The position numbers and the translations under genes were made by a program. A stretch of 64,000 bases of DNA from Chlorops oryzae (lineage: Eukaryota > Arthropoda > Insecta > Diptera > Chloropidae): contig CM035808.1 in NCBI GenBank assembly GCA_020466095.1, positions 40,249,999-40,313,998 of the forward strand, given 5' to 3'. How positions within the stretch are numbered: the stretch's first letter is position 1; every line of letters starts with the position of its first letter. This document shows positions 46,936 to 63,941 of this stretch, one piece after another. The notes under the pieces are model-generated. The model was not told the origin of the DNA and made no database searches. It saw only the letters and a list, made by a program, of their open reading frames with translations.

Positions 46936-47591
46936 ATAGTATAGTGCTGGATCGCATCTTATAATTTTATTTATATTTTAAACTTTGCGTACAAAGACCT
47001 AACTCACGTGTTTTGAACGAAAATTGATATCAAAAAGCCCTAACTCAGAAAACTGCTCGAAACACAGAAAAAATAAAAATTCAAGCCTAAAACAAATTTC
47101 GTGCGTAGTATTTAATTGACTTTGCGTTTAAACTTTTTTTAAATATCTAACCTTTGCGATTTTATGAAGTTTTTTCCTTCTCCTGTAAAGTAGCAAAATA
47201 ATGAGTTACGCCCTTTCTATCCGAAGCTATCGATATGTGTCTGTGTCGGGTATTCTATTGTCAGGCTCGCCTGACTATAACACCCTTACTTGTTTTTTTT
47301 TTCGGTTTCGATACACGATCGAAAATTGAAGTACTATTTTAAATGATGTTATTAAAAAAGATTCAATTCTTTTCTTTAAGGATATAATTCTCGGCAGTGA
47401 CAAGTCAGTGCACAGTGATCCACAGAGTGACAGTCTCATATTATTGGATACTGAGGGTTTTTCTTAAATAAATCACTAAAAAAGACATCAAAATATATAC
47501 GCTTTTGCTTCCGTTGTGCCTAACGGATGATGGCTCAGTAGTACCTAAGTGCTAGCGATGGACGATATTTAATAAATTGAATATACCTATA

Positions 47592-48201
47592 CACAGAGAA
47601 AAAATCAACCAGAAAATTGCTTAAATCGAAAGGAAAAACATACAAAACGACTTCAATAAGGGAATATTTTTAATGTTAACAATTTTTCTTGTTGGAAAAA
47701 ATAAAGATTTTTCCCTTTGAATCAAACATATTTCAGGTTGATTTGACATGATAGCTTTCAAAAATGGATTTAAATTTAATTTGTTGAACTAACCACGGAC
47801 ATAATTGAAATGACAAGATAATTTTTAAAAGAAGAAATGTCAAAACAAATTTATTTAACGTTCAAAGCAAATGGCCACAGAGCCCTCTCCTGAAAATAGC
47901 TCCAAAAAGAGCCATCGGATGGACTGCATCTGATATCGTCACTCCGTAGTCGTGACTGCTTTCGCAATGCTTAAAAAGTTCTAAGATGAATGAATATCTT
48001 ATATGTCCAATTTTATAAACCAAATGAGAATAATACCGAAATTAAAGAAATTTAATTAAACATATTTCCTTTCAAATCAACAAAAAATGTTGTTGACTCA
48101 AGCATTTTTCTTTTGAAATTTTTGTTCTCCTCCAACATCAAATGGACTGTGAATAACAATGCGCCCTTTTAAAAACAAATCATGGTTACGTTCGCTCAGT
48201 G
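47592..48201 (-). mobile_element. Non-autonomous element, 610 bp (copy Y)
   Basis: CACAGAG...CTCAGTG ends with a perfect 8-bp duplication TACCTATA on both sides (47584-47591, 48202-48209). Inverted relative to copy X at 38981-39630, with most of the length alignable. Confidence 0.88.
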
Positions 48202-48203
48202 TA

Positions 48204-48209
48204 CCTATA

Positions 48210-48241
<32 letters not shown>

Positions 48242-49474
48242 GTTGAGAGGGTTAGAAAGACGTAATCAAGTTTGAAAAACCCTTGGCAGCGTGCCCGGAT
48301 GTTTTATACTTTCGGAACCTTTGATTTGAAGAATTTCCACAAATTTTAATTAGTTTTCTGTCAACGGAGCAATTGCCAATAACGCAAATTAGAGCCTTCA
48401 GTACAAATAACGTAATCCCCTTTTATTTATATACAAACAAATATTTTTTTCTTTGCATCCCATGGTGAATTTTATAGAAAGAAAGAAGAAACGCAATTGT
48501 TTTATTTGAAAACGAATATAAATGTTTAGTGTGAACAAAATTTGATCACAAACGAAGCACATTTCGCCAAACATTGTATACACAAAGTAAAAAACAATAG
48601 ATAGCAAAAATATACGCCTTATAAAATAAATCGAATCGTTTTAGTCATTATCAAAAAATAAACTATCGGTAGCTGCCGCCTCAATATAAATCATAAAATT
48701 GAAATGAAGGCCACGCAACACAATCTTTGAATGACGATTGTGAATGCTCGATCAAATGGAATTCTTCGTAAAAGTAAGAGAGAAAAAAAAATTGAAGCAG
48801 ATATAATAGAAATTAAATAAGAATATCGAAGAAGGTCGGTAATTTCTTCGAGAGCACCAAATCCAAATAAATAATAATAAGAAGGTTAATTTATTTGATA
48901 GCCCCCACATTGGCGCCAGAATAAATTGCATTTTTCCGGAGTCCATTGGTTTTTTTTTTTTGTCAACTTCAAAGTTTGAAATCAAATCGAAATCGAAAAA
49001 TTCTCCCACGTGTCGCGAATGGAAAGAGCTTTGAGGCGCCATTCATGCGACGCGTACAAAGTCGCGCAGCGCATTGCGAGATAAGATTCGCGAATACTCG
49101 CAGGTGCGGCGGCTACAGAACTCGTGCTGCGCAAATGACATAATTCCGTAACGGTATCATTCCGGAACTCTACAATAAATTTGAGAACCGAAATAAAAAA
49201 GAATAAAGAATTTTTGATAATGGAATAAATAGAGTTTTGAAAAAAAAAAACCCAAGTGCCTTAGCTGCTAATTAAGTGAATTTTTGTTCGAACTCAAATT
49301 ACCGCTATGGATTTCGGGACTACCCAGTAAAACATTGCTTCGACGTTTAAACTTGAATGTGCAACGGATTTTGATATCCTTAATCCATTTAAAGTCAGGA
49401 CATAAACCCGAAATCTGTCAAAACTTAATAAACATTAAGAAAAAAAGTTAGCCCGTCATTACTTTTTGCAATAA
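48204..49474. other. No gene recognised
   Basis: Begins with a T run (about 48217-48241). A GC-richer patch (48990-49140) with CACGTG and several CGCG steps might be regulatory. Confidence 0.4.
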
Positions 49475-49792
49475 AGGGAACTGTACAACGGACGACCTTG
49501 CGAGAGTCGGTACAGAACTAGAAAACATTATAACGGAGCCTGAACTAGTGGTTCCTCTTGCCTCAGTAAAATTGAAGATTAAATCTGATTTCTACAGGCA
49601 AGCACGCAAGGCATGGGTAGAGGAAGATTCTTGCCTAACCTCAAGGTTGATATGGGTAGACCTAGACAACAAAAGGACCACTCAACACCCTGAGCCGTCG
49701 CTGACATAAGGCGCATAGTCTTCATTATCACAGGACACTGCCTAATTGGCAGGTACGCTGAACGCCTTGGCGTTCCCAATGGGTTAATATAA
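49475..49792 (+). pseudogene. Jockey-like LINE fragment (RNase H end), frameshifted
   Basis: The frame reads GNCTTDDLARVGTELEN ... VVPLASVKLKIKSDFYRQA, KAWVEEDSCLTSRLIW and DNKRTTQHPEPSLT, then a stop. The next frame continues IVFIITGHCLIGRYAERLGV. This is the RNase H and following segment typical of Jockey-clade LINEs, and it stops where the 27800 fragment picks up. Broken by at least one frameshift and a stop. Confidence 0.8.
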
Positions 49793-50108
49793 ACATCGAA
49801 TCTTAATTAATTAGAAAAAAAAACAACATTTGCCTAGGTAGATAATCAAGAAATGCTAATTGGTATCACCAGGACCAACCCAACCATTTAAGGCGATAAA
49901 ATTCATTCAAAAATATAAGACTTTAAAGGATTAAGGACCTTTAGTTACTGTTTCCGATATAGTTTTCCTTCTTCTTCATTCCATTTAGTTTCCGAAGGAA
50001 TATTCGGCCAACGATAGGGTTTTTAGTTCCAAAAAACAATCAAAAAAATAAACATTTATGAAAATTTTGACATTTCGGGAATATATCGTAACAAATGATG
50101 GGCCTCGG

Positions 50109-50315
50109 TTAGGTTAGGTTAGGTCTGGTTAGGTGAGTGTGGCTGCCAACAAAGGCGACACTCTTAGGCACCACCAAAGGAGCCGTGTCACGTATAATTG
50201 GGAAAACAAAGAAAAACAGGAACTTAAAAAACGACAAAAACATCTACGACCTTAGCTGGGAGTCTGAACCCAGGGCCTCTCGCTTCGCACAATTGGCATC
50301 TCGTCTAAGCTGAGA
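50109..50315 (-). mobile_element. tRNA-derived SINE copy with (CCTAA)n tail
   Basis: On the minus strand the head contains GGGTTCAGACTCCCAGC (B box with a one-base insertion), and the body resembles the 30010 copy (GGGAAAACA..., GGCAGCCACAC...). The end is CCTAACCTAACC. No clear TSD. Confidence 0.72.
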
Positions 50316-50782
50316 AAAAATTCTTTAAAAAACATTTTTTTAAATTTTGAAAACCCCATAACTTCAGAGGGATTTCCAGAGTTTAATTAGAGTGCTTTAA
50401 AGAATTCTTGACCCTAAATTATACTTGGAACAAAGACCATTTTTCATAGTTATATAATTATATTGATAATTTATAGTCCCCTTGGGGTCTTTAAAACTAC
50501 TAAAAGGTTAACTGCTTTTCCGTGCTCCCTTTAGGGAAAACTTATCAGAGAAACTGTCAAAAATAAAAAGGATCCTTCATTTCGGAAACTCTGAATTGCC
50601 TTTCCCAAAAAACAATTCTTTTTGAATATTCAGTCCAGTCGAGATAGTGTAAACCCTGAATTGAGAAGAACACCTTGATGGTTCGAAAACATGGGCTGAG
50701 GGTTATGAAACAGATTACCCTGGTATTCTAACTTTGTAAAACCCTGGCAAGAAGGCCGTTAAAAAATCCATAGCAGAATGTA

Positions 50783-51676
50783 ATGCTATGTTCTCACTAG
50801 GCCGGGTTCGAGTTATAGTGCGAAACCCAGGGTTCAAATGTCAGAGAACACATATAAAAGAAATGGTCTAACCCGAAAACATGGGCTGAGGGTTAACATT
50901 GAACTCTGAGGATTAGCGCAGAGTATTCTGAAATCTTTCAGTTACATTTGATCACAGGTCGTGGCAAGAATTTTGATGCCACTTAAAAAATCCATTAGCT
51001 CATGTAATGCTTTTTATGTTCCTTCGGACATATGCAATACGGTCTGAGGGTTATTGCGGCCAATATTCCATTGGCTTGTTTCAGCTTATGTCAAAACATT
51101 TCTATATAAAAGCAAATTCCATTTCTATACAATTTCTCGAAAATATACCCTAGCCGTTTAACATTTAATCTGTCAGGACTCCCCAGCGCAGGAGTATTAT
51201 CGAAATGCTTCAGTTACATTTGAAAACAGCGGCCATCTCCCAACAAACTTCATTGTGAAGCCAGGGTTAGTCACCATGCGGGTAGCTCGCAGTATGAATC
51301 TTTCACCACTTCGGCAGTGGTGCTTCGAAGACAGTTGCAATACTCTTCCGGCTGGATCATTATTGACGTTGGTAATATTCCTTGACTTTTTCAGCTTATT
51401 TAAACATTTCTAATAAAGCAAATTCGCATTTTTTAATTTCTCGATGATATACCTTGCGCGTTTTTTAGTTGTCAAACTCCCCAGCCGGACATTATCGCAT
51501 GCTTGTAATGAAAACAGCGGCCATCTCCCAACAATTTTCATTAGAAGTTAGGGTTAGTAATGCGTTGTAAATGTAGTAATGACGTTGGTAAACCTTAACT
51601 CGCTCGAAGCTGATATGAACGCTTTGAGTTAAAGTATCGGGTTAAGAACCTAACCCCTATAGTGAGAACATAGCAT
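50783..51676. mobile_element. TA-flanked TIR element, 894 bp
   Basis: Ends ATGCTATGTTCTCACTA are inverted over 17 bp with TA on both sides (50781-50782, 51677-51678). The interior has two diverged copies of an about 200-bp unit sharing AACAGCGGCCATCTCCCAAC. No transposase. Confidence 0.82.
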
Positions 51677-51678
51677 TA

Positions 51679-55881
<4,203 letters not shown>

Positions 55882-56090
55882 AGAGAGAGTGAGAAAGAAA
55901 GAGGGAGAGAGAAAGAAAGTGAGATGATGAGAGGAAGAGAGAGATAGAAAGAGTGATGGAGAGAGAGAGGGTGAGGATGAGAGGAAGAGAGAGAGAGAGA
56001 GAGAGGGTGAGGGTGAGAGGAAGAGAGAGAGAGACAGGGTGAGGGTGAGGGTGAGAGGAAGAGAGAGAGAGAGAGAGAGAGAGAAAGATG

Positions 56091-58462
56091 GAATAGAATA
56101 ATGCGAAGAAATTAATGAAGAGAACAGAAAGACAGAAAAACAAAAAAACCAGCGAGTAAGCGAGAAAGAAAGAAATGAAAGGTGAAGAAAAAGAGAGAAA
56201 AAAGGAGAAGATAATGGGGAGAGAAGAGAAAAAGATAGACATAAGAGTGAGGAAATTAAAGGGAGGAAGAACAAAAGAGAGACAACATGCAGTGCGAAAA
56301 ATAATAACGGTCGAAAAAAGCCTGCTCATCGTGACTCTTCCGCTTTTTATAATGTGTTATAAAGTCTTAGATTTCATTTATGTTAAGCTAAAGGATTTAA
56401 TCTGTTCACTGTTCACAATGTAGTGAGAACTCTTGTTGATGGTCCGTTGGCCTAATTGTTTAAGAGCCTCTGAATTCTGGAATCTTCTAGAAACGTGCGT
56501 GTATCAATGGATGAGTGATATTTTTCTTGCGAATTAAAAGTTCATCATTATCTCTATTGAAAAGAGAAAAAAGAATATGAAAAAAAATAAACGATTTCTT
56601 TTGTTCAAATAATATTGGCCATAAAAAACTCAAGATTTTAACAATAAAACCAGAGCTAGAGCTTTTCTTTTCTCAAAAGAATCACTCACGGAGTACGCGA
56701 AATCAGGTTATGTGAATTTCGATTGTAAAATTTTGAACGATTCTATGGGTAAGTCAGTGGCGCAGAGCAGTAGTTTTTTCGAGAGGACCCAGTGAATTAT
56801 TTCAATACAGCATTTGGGCTTGTGTGAATCTCAAGGCTTCAAAAAATGAATTTATGCTGAGACTCTACACAAGAGGTAGGGATTGTGAGGCTAAGTAGGC
56901 GGTGAATATAAGTACGTCCAAAAACCTCAGTGCTGTCCGTCTGAGGGATCTTCGCCATTTTGTGGTACTTGAAAAAATGCGTTATGACCATTAAACTATA
57001 GAGTTTCGTTAGCTAACGATTATCTACGAATTTCTAAAAAGAACAAAAGTAGGCAGCAATTGCAAGGCCGGCATAAGTCAGTCAAGCAGTCACAGAAAGA
57101 GCAAGAAGACGTAAAATATTTTTCTTACGATAATCGAATAAGTCTTTATGCTCTTGAGCGTAGAGGTAATAAAAAAGTGGTTTATGCTTTGCAGGATTCT
57201 ACGTATGCTTATCTTACTGGTTTAAGATTTTAATTGCGCGACAATCGAGGGTTTGTGTATTCTTAGCTCTGCAGTCAAAAAGAAGGTCGGTTCTCTAGTT
57301 AGATTGTGAATTGTTGAAAAATCTTTGTGGATTGTTATTAGAAAGATAAATGAGGGCCCCTATAAGCAGAGAGCAATTCTTAACGGTTAGAAGTAGAATA
57401 TTTATTCCAATTCTTCACAACTTATCTCTTATCACACCTGCCACAAGAACATACCCATGAAAGTAATAAATTTCGTTAAGGGAAATATATTAACTGAAAT
57501 AGTAAATTTCAACAGCTGACCAAACAACTATGATGTAAAAAAAGGAACCGAGAGCACGCCAATTCATTCTCAATATTGATGCAATACGTCACGATTTGAA
57601 AAAATTTATTCTCATTGCAGAAAATTATTTCGAAAGTGAATTTTGATGTAAAAAATTTCATTCCAGACTATTTTCTCGCGTTCCTTTGTAATTCCTCACC
57701 TATTAAATGCGGTTTAAGCCTCCAAAACGGTCCCCATTCGCATGATTCTGACGTCATTTGGAAAGCTAATTCATTTTTTCTTATAGAAAAATGAATACAA
57801 AAAATGGAAAAAAAACTTTCTTTAAATGCGTGACGTCACTGTTTCTAATTCTCCAGTTTTCTGTAGTAACGATACCACGATTGGCGTATTCTTGTTTTAT
57901 TCGCTCTTGTCAAACAATTTTTGGAAAAATACAAAACGTGAAAAGAAGGTCGGTCAAAACTAAATTGGAAAACCCAATTCTGGTATTTCAAGAACAACGT
58001 CCCCGTTTTTAATTCTGGTACGTGCTGCTTAGATGGGATTAAATGAATCGGAATCGTTGATTAAATGAGCTCAAATTCAAAACAGATTCCGGCAACAATT
58101 TTGGAAGTTAGCTTTTTCGATTAATTCCTACTCTCGAGGAACACGCCCAAGACGTCTTTAATCAAATAAAAATACTATGAAAACTTTAAGACATACCCTC
58201 GTGAAGTATGCATTCTATTTATCTGTTATTTGCACAAATGGTTCAGAAAAGAATGAATTTTTTTTTTTAACCGAAAGAAAAGCAATAGATGAAATTAGGC
58301 CAATTGAGAGAAATGGGTTTTTGTGAACGAATTTTTGCGTTGGGGGTCTTAAAATAAATAAACTCTGAGTAAATGAAGTTAAAATTTTCAAGCTGCTTTC
58401 AGAAAAATTGAAAGCTGTCATCATTTTATTATATCATAAGTAGTATGTATGTATAGTAGGTA
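56091..58462. other. No gene recognised
   Basis: AT-rich sequence without convincing frames, splice signals or delimited elements. Confidence 0.4.
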
Positions 58463-58535
58463 CAGTAGAAAGCCGATTATCCGAATTAATTGCGGTCGGG
58501 ATCGAACGGATAACCGAAAGTTCGGATAATCGGAC
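58463..58535. mobile_element. Pogo/Tigger-like terminal fragment
   Basis: Preceded by TA: CAGTAGAAAGCCGATTATCC, then a hairpin CGAAAGTTCGGATAATCGG. This resembles the CAGT...GATTATCCGA ends of pogo/Tigger MITEs. No matching right end was found. Confidence 0.5.
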
Positions 58536-58934
58536 ATACATAACATAGACTAGAAATTAAGAAAATCGAACTGTCACACATAGAATAAACTTCTACAATA
58601 AAGTTTACTTGAATATCTCGGTCAGAGTAATTTGCCTCGATGTTGAAGCTCGTTTCCCTGCGGCAAGGTCACGCAGGCGCCGCGGCGGCAAGAAGTCGTC
58701 GGTTTCTACTATTTTTATTTTCATTGAAAAGGGGAACGTATAGAATGCATATAGGATCAGAGATATTGTTTTATTTCCAGTGAACTTAACGTAAATCAAC
58801 TTTATAATTCGCCTTCTGCAACAAATTAGACTAAAAATATATAATTATCCGATTCATTAAGTTAATATTTAAGTTCAGTGAGTACATAGTGCGGCTTATT
58901 GAGGGTCGACAAAATTATAAGAGCAATTTATGTT

Positions 58935-59460
58935 ATCATATGTAATTGTATGTTATGTTACGTTATGTTATATTGTTATGTTATGTTATACTACGCTATG
59001 TTATGTTATGCTAACCTATGTAGTGTTATGCTACGTTATGTTATGCTACGTTATGTTTTGTATTCTTATGTTATGTTATGTTGTATTATGTTATGTTATG
59101 TTATGTTATGCTTTTTTATGTTATGTTGTAATGTTGTTATGTTATGTTGTATGGTTGTTATGTTATGTTATGTTGTTATAGTATGTTATGTTATGTTATG
59201 TTATTTTATGCTATTTTATATTATGTTATGTTATGCTACGTTATGCTATGTTATGTTATGTTATTTTATGTTATGTTATGTTTGGGTACGTTATGTTATA
59301 TGTTATGTTTTGTATTCTTATGTTATGTTATGTTATTTGATTTCATTGTTGTTATGTTATGTTATGTTATTTTATGTTATGCTATGTTGTTTTGTTTTAT
59401 GTTAAGAATGTTATGTGTGTTACGTTATACTATGTTATATGATGCTATGTTGTGTTCAGT
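58935..59460 (+). repeat. (ATGTT)n pentanucleotide array
   Basis: About 525 bp of TTATG units with frequent variants (CTACG, TATTT, TTGTA). Long Y/V/L/C/M-rich frames read through it but are repeat artefacts. Confidence 0.95.
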
Positions 59461-60905
59461 GACAGCTTGCAGAAAAAATAAGTATATGGCATAGACCTGA
59501 TTGACTGGTTACGCTATGCTTTTTTATACTGTGTACGTGTATGTCTTGTTATGCCATCATAGGCATCACCTTTATGCTTCACAGTGTATTCGCATAAAAA
59601 AAAAAAATTCTTTATAGTCTATATAAACGACGGTTCAGCTCAGATACTGTTGCCCAAATAATTCGATCGAACAATCCTATAAATACGTTGACCCAAATCT
59701 CAAATGTTCGTGAATAAAATAAATTTCTCGTTTTTTCTTTTTATACGCAAAGCAGATAAGAATTATTTGACAATTTTAATTTCCATTTCAAACTTATAAT
59801 CAAAGTTCAACATTTGCATATAATTTAATTCGAAATCAGGCCAAATAATGTTTGAAGAGATTTTTCATTTTAAATTTTCACCTTAGGAATTTCTAAGAGG
59901 CTGCCAAAATTTTGATGTGGGAGGCCAGTTTTTATACCTTGATAATAATAATAATAGCAAGACTGAAAGACCAAATTGTATTTTAAGCCTATCGTCAGTC
60001 GACATAACACACTTTGTTGTGGGCATAAAATACATTCACCTCTTCATAAATTATGTTGCCTCGCATAGCTTCCATGTAAAATGTATGATAACGGCCAGCG
60101 GCAACTGAAGAGAAAAATCTTTTTCGCTTTCCCAAATCAAACAATGTCACAATTTATGGAATGTGCCACAGATGCTCTATTAAAATTAACCATGACTCCT
60201 CCCTCCTCTGAAGTATGTTTGTTCATAGAAGAAGATAAATAAAGGAATTGTGTGCGTCTCGAAAAATTTTCCACAGCACGCTTCAACAATTTCATTTCTC
60301 AAATTCAAATAGAATTTTATTTAACTTCTTATCCATCATAAAAAGTGATATATTTTGTGTGTTTTATCTCGACTTTCTGGAGTCGAATTTTTTTTCGATC
60401 TCAGGTTGAGTTTATTTAACATAAGGAATGTTAATTAACAGCACAGTGGAGTGGAGCAATCCAAATGTGAGTGAAAAAGCGTATAAAAAAGCGGAAAATG
60501 GAATTTCCTTCATTATTTTCAATTTCTTTAAAAAAAAAATCCCATCGCTGAGGTTAAGCAAGTGCAAGAAGTCATAAAATGTTAAATAAATAGATAAATA
60601 AATAATAAAAAAATAAAAAAAATACAATCAAAGAATTGTATGTCTGTTGTGTGGTGACATGTACTCAGTTTTGTCTATGTATGTTTTACTCATCAGACGC
60701 ATTGATAATGAAAACTCCCCGACAAGTTGATAAAATAGAATAAATATCACCTCTCCACAATTGCAGCAAATTGTTCTTATTAAAAATGTAAACAGAAAAA
60801 AGAAGAAAAAAAGTTTGATGTCTGGGATCAATTGGGAGGGGCGCTGCAGTTCTAGATTAAAACGGTTCTCAGCCATATGACTTAAATAAGAGAAAAGTTG
60901 ATTTA

Positions 60906-61064
60906 TGCCTGGTTTCCAATGGCGCAAGAAATTCTGCAAATATTCAATATATTCAAACGTGTGGGATCAGTTACAATCAAATCCGCAGCTGATTATAATT
61001 CATTAAATAGATTTGATTGTTTTGATTTATTTGCAAAAATTCTTGCGTTATTGGAATCCAGACA
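60906..61064. mobile_element. MITE with TTA duplication (copy 2)
   Basis: 159 bp. Ends TGCCTGGTTTCCAAT and TGTCTGGATTCCAAT (reverse complement), flanked by TTA (60903-60905, 61065-61067). Same family and TSD as 37247-37439. Confidence 0.75.
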
Positions 61065-61160
61065 TTATTTTTAATGTGAAAAGAAAAGTAAATATTTAAA
61101 AAAATATTATAATAATGCAAAAGTTCAAAGAACTTTGACTAGAATTTCTTGAATAATTTT

Positions 61161-62215
61161 TATACCCAGCGTAAGCGGGGTATATTAGTTTTGTGCAAAT
61201 CTTGTAACAGGGAGAATTAAGCTCCGGAGATATAGAAAAATATATATAGAAATGATCAGGATCAAAAACTGAATCGATTTAGACATGTCCGTCTGTCCGT
61301 CCGTCCGTGGTCGGATCTCCTCCGAAACGGCTGGACCAATCAAGTCAAAATTTAGCACACAGGTATATCGGGATCCGAGTATGATCCTAAGTAAAAATGG
61401 GAGCCATCCGCCCACTGCCACGCCCACAAATGAATATAATGTGTTTTCAGTAAAATGCTTGTAACTTGCGAACCACTCAACACATTCCATTGATATTTGG
61501 TGTACTGGTAAACTACGAAAAGGGACATATCCTGGCAAAAAATGGAACTTGTGAAGTAAAAGGCGTAGAAGCTTCAAATTCGCAGCATAGGTTGACCAAG
61601 GCAAATGAAGGTTAGGCAACAAAAATTATGCAGCCCGCCACTGCCACGCACAAATTGAAATTCATAACTTCCGAAGTAAAAGGCGTAGAAGCTTCAAATT
61701 CGCAACATAGGTTCACCAAGGCAAATGAAAGGTGTAGGAACAAATATTTTTATGAGCCCGCCCACTGCCACGCCCACAAATGAAGATTTTTCGTAACTTC
61801 CGAAGTAAAAGGCGTAGAAGCTTCAAATTCGCAACATAGGTTCACCAAGGCGAATGAAAGGTGTAGGAAAAAATTTTTTATGGCCCGCCCACTGCCACGC
61901 CCACAAATGAAGATTTTTCGTAACTTCCGAAGTAAAAGGCGTAGAAGCTTCAAATTCGCAACATAGGTTCACCAAGGCGAATGAAAGGTGTAGGGAAAAA
62001 ATTTTATGTGGCCCGCCCACTGCCACGCCCACAAATGAAGATTTTCGTAACTTCCGAAGTAAAAGGCGTGAAGCTTCAAATTCGCAACATAGGTTCACAA
62101 GGCGAATGAAAGGTGTAGGGAAATAATTTATGTTGCCCTCCCACTGCCACGCCCACAAATGAAGACTGTCGTAAACTTTCGGGTACTGGTATTTCAAATT
62201 TGAACTGTTAGCCAT
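61161..62215 (+). mobile_element. DINE-1/HINE-like element (copy D), decayed 3' end
   Basis: Starts TATACCCAGCGTAAGCGG as copy C, with a shorter GTCC/GTCT run (about 61289-61308). It has 127-bp tandem units (starts near 61666, 61794, 61921, 62048) with small deletions. The terminal hairpin and CTTACTTG are not recognisable. Confidence 0.78.
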
Positions 62216-62815
62216 GCTTTAATGTAGCCAAACATTTTTTCTTTCAAATTTATTTGTTATTAATTACATATTTTTCCCCGAGTGAAGTCACTGACATCTT
62301 GTCATGTTTGTCGGCGGGTATACATATACAATATATATAAAAAAAAAAACATTTTAAGTGAAGTACAGGGAAGACTTTTCTCTACGGCCACACCTCTTTA
62401 AGAGTCCAACAAAAATTCACATATTTTATCTAGCGACCTTCTATCGATTTGGCCGATTCGGTTGAAAATTCCGAACGTCTGAGATCGTTCTAAGACCCAA
62501 AAACTCTCATTCTCCAATGCCAGGCCCCTCCCAAAAAAAAAAAAACCTGTGTTGCATCTTGCTGAAGTTCTTACTCACATTACATAGTCATAACCGGATA
62601 AAAATGCCGGCAAAAAATAAACGAAAAGAGTTTCTTAACCCAATACAGACCGGCATTTTTTCGAGTATCGCGTTTATAATACTTTTCTGACCAAAGTTCA
62701 ATAGTGAATGTCCAATTAGGGTCAATGTTAGACGCGCCAAACATTTCTCTAAAAAATAAAATTATCAATGTACTATAATGGGTTAAAAGAGAACAATGCA
62801 TTCATCACATATAAC

Positions 62816-63941
62816 CAGGGTTGGCAACCGAAACGAATAACGGTTACGGTAACGGTTACGGTTAATTTTAAGTTTCGGTTACGGTTATACCGGTATGAAA
62901 CGGTTTTTTGAATATTAAAATTTTGTTTTCGCATCATTTTTTCAAAAATACTTTTTAAGCTTTAACATTTATTCTGAACGCAATTTAAGGCATTTTAAGA
63001 AATAGCTTAGAACTTTTCATCCTTTTTTTGTGCAAAGCAGACTGTTGTTTCTTATTACCATAACAGCGGAAAAACTTTCAGCATCCAGACGGTTTCTTTG
63101 TGCGTTCATAATGAACTTGGCTCCCGAAAAAAGGCGTTCGACGCTCACCTGCGTGGGAGGCACGTTAAAATATTCGGCCGAATACCGAATAGAAGAAATA
63201 ACTTAATAAACAAAATCAGCAGTAACTAAAAATTAAATATTTCTCATAATAACGTAAAAAAAATTTAATTAACGAGAACTTAAATACAGCAGATTTTCAT
63301 TTTATTGTTTAGAAAAATTAAATATATGCTACCTTCTTCTAAACTTTTTCTGATAACATTATATACAGTAGGCAAATTTTTAAGCGGCAGCGTTTGTCTT
63401 GACACCTATAGTCGCGAGTAGGCCCAAGTTGTCTTTACTACGTGCCGAATATTCGTTATTCGTTATTCGGCCAAATCCACTATTCGTGGCATCACTACTA
63501 AAGATGCTATATAACAATTAATGAACACGCAACCAAAACACGCTCCACTTTTCTCTGAATTTCCGCACTTTGCTCGCCCAGAATGGGAAAATTGACGTCA
63601 GTAATTGACTTGTGTGATAGGCCTCTTTAAAGAAAAACATCGATGTATTTTTTCAACTGACATCCCTACAAATGACATCCATATTTTGTTTGTGCCTTAC
63701 ACTAGCTAAACATGGCAACATAACTGGGACATTACACGAGACAAGAGCATGCATACTAGCAGAGTCGAAAGACTTGCCATATAAAAATATTGATAAAATT
63801 TGTATCCCGTAAATTTTTTTTATAAAGTAATACCGAAACCGATATGTTTTTTATTTCGGTTACGGTAACGGTTACGGTATCGGAAAAGAAACGGTTTTGA
63901 AACGGTTACGGTTACGGTTTCGGTTACGGTTGCCAACCCTG
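62816..63941. mobile_element. hAT transposon, internally deleted
   Basis: 1126 bp. Ends CAGGGTTGGCAACCG are perfectly inverted over 15 bp, with a perfect 8-bp duplication CATATAAC (62808-62815, 63942-63949). Subterminal GGTTACGG repeats are dense at both ends. Carries a transposase C-terminal relic (63032-63160). Another TTCGG-rich fragment related to 19322-19468 lies at about 63165-63500. Confidence 0.92.
63032..63160 (-). pseudogene. hAT transposase C-terminal dimerisation remnant
   Basis: A 43-codon open stretch reads PPTQVSVERLFSGAKF, then IMNAQRNRLDAE and VMVIRNNSLLC. This is the SVERLFS...R.RL...(V/L).I..N pattern of the hAT dimerisation domain. The catalytic part is missing, so it is a non-functional fragment. 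Confidence 0.82.

Larger units (their letters stand above)
45484..47233. mobile_element. TA-flanked TIR element nested in HINE copy B
   Basis: 1750 bp. Ends TCGTTAGCTTCGGATAG and TCGATAGCTTCGGATAG stay inverted for about 34 bp (through GGGCGTAACTCATT, one mismatch). TA duplications are at 45482-45483 and 47234-47235. Removing the element and one TA rebuilds the empty site seen in copy A (GAACAT[A/G]TGTGTCTG). No transposase was recognised. Tc1/mariner-like by TSD. Confidence 0.88.
44679..47292 (+). mobile_element. DINE-1/HINE-like element (copy B) with insertion
   Basis: Same family as copy A: TATACCCGACACACTC start, TATATAGAAATGATCAGCGTC core, (GTCY)n at about 44816-44850, two CCACGCCCAC-type blocks, terminal hairpin GTCAGGCTCGCCTGAC (47260-47275) and CTTACTTG end. 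Interrupted at 45484-47233. Confidence 0.82.

Noticed and set aside
47228..47235. TATCGATA, a DRE promoter motif
   Set aside because: Created by the junction of a transposon end and its TA duplication.
58899..59494. Tyr/Cys/Met-rich frames up to 168 residues
   Set aside because: ATGTT microsatellite artefact.
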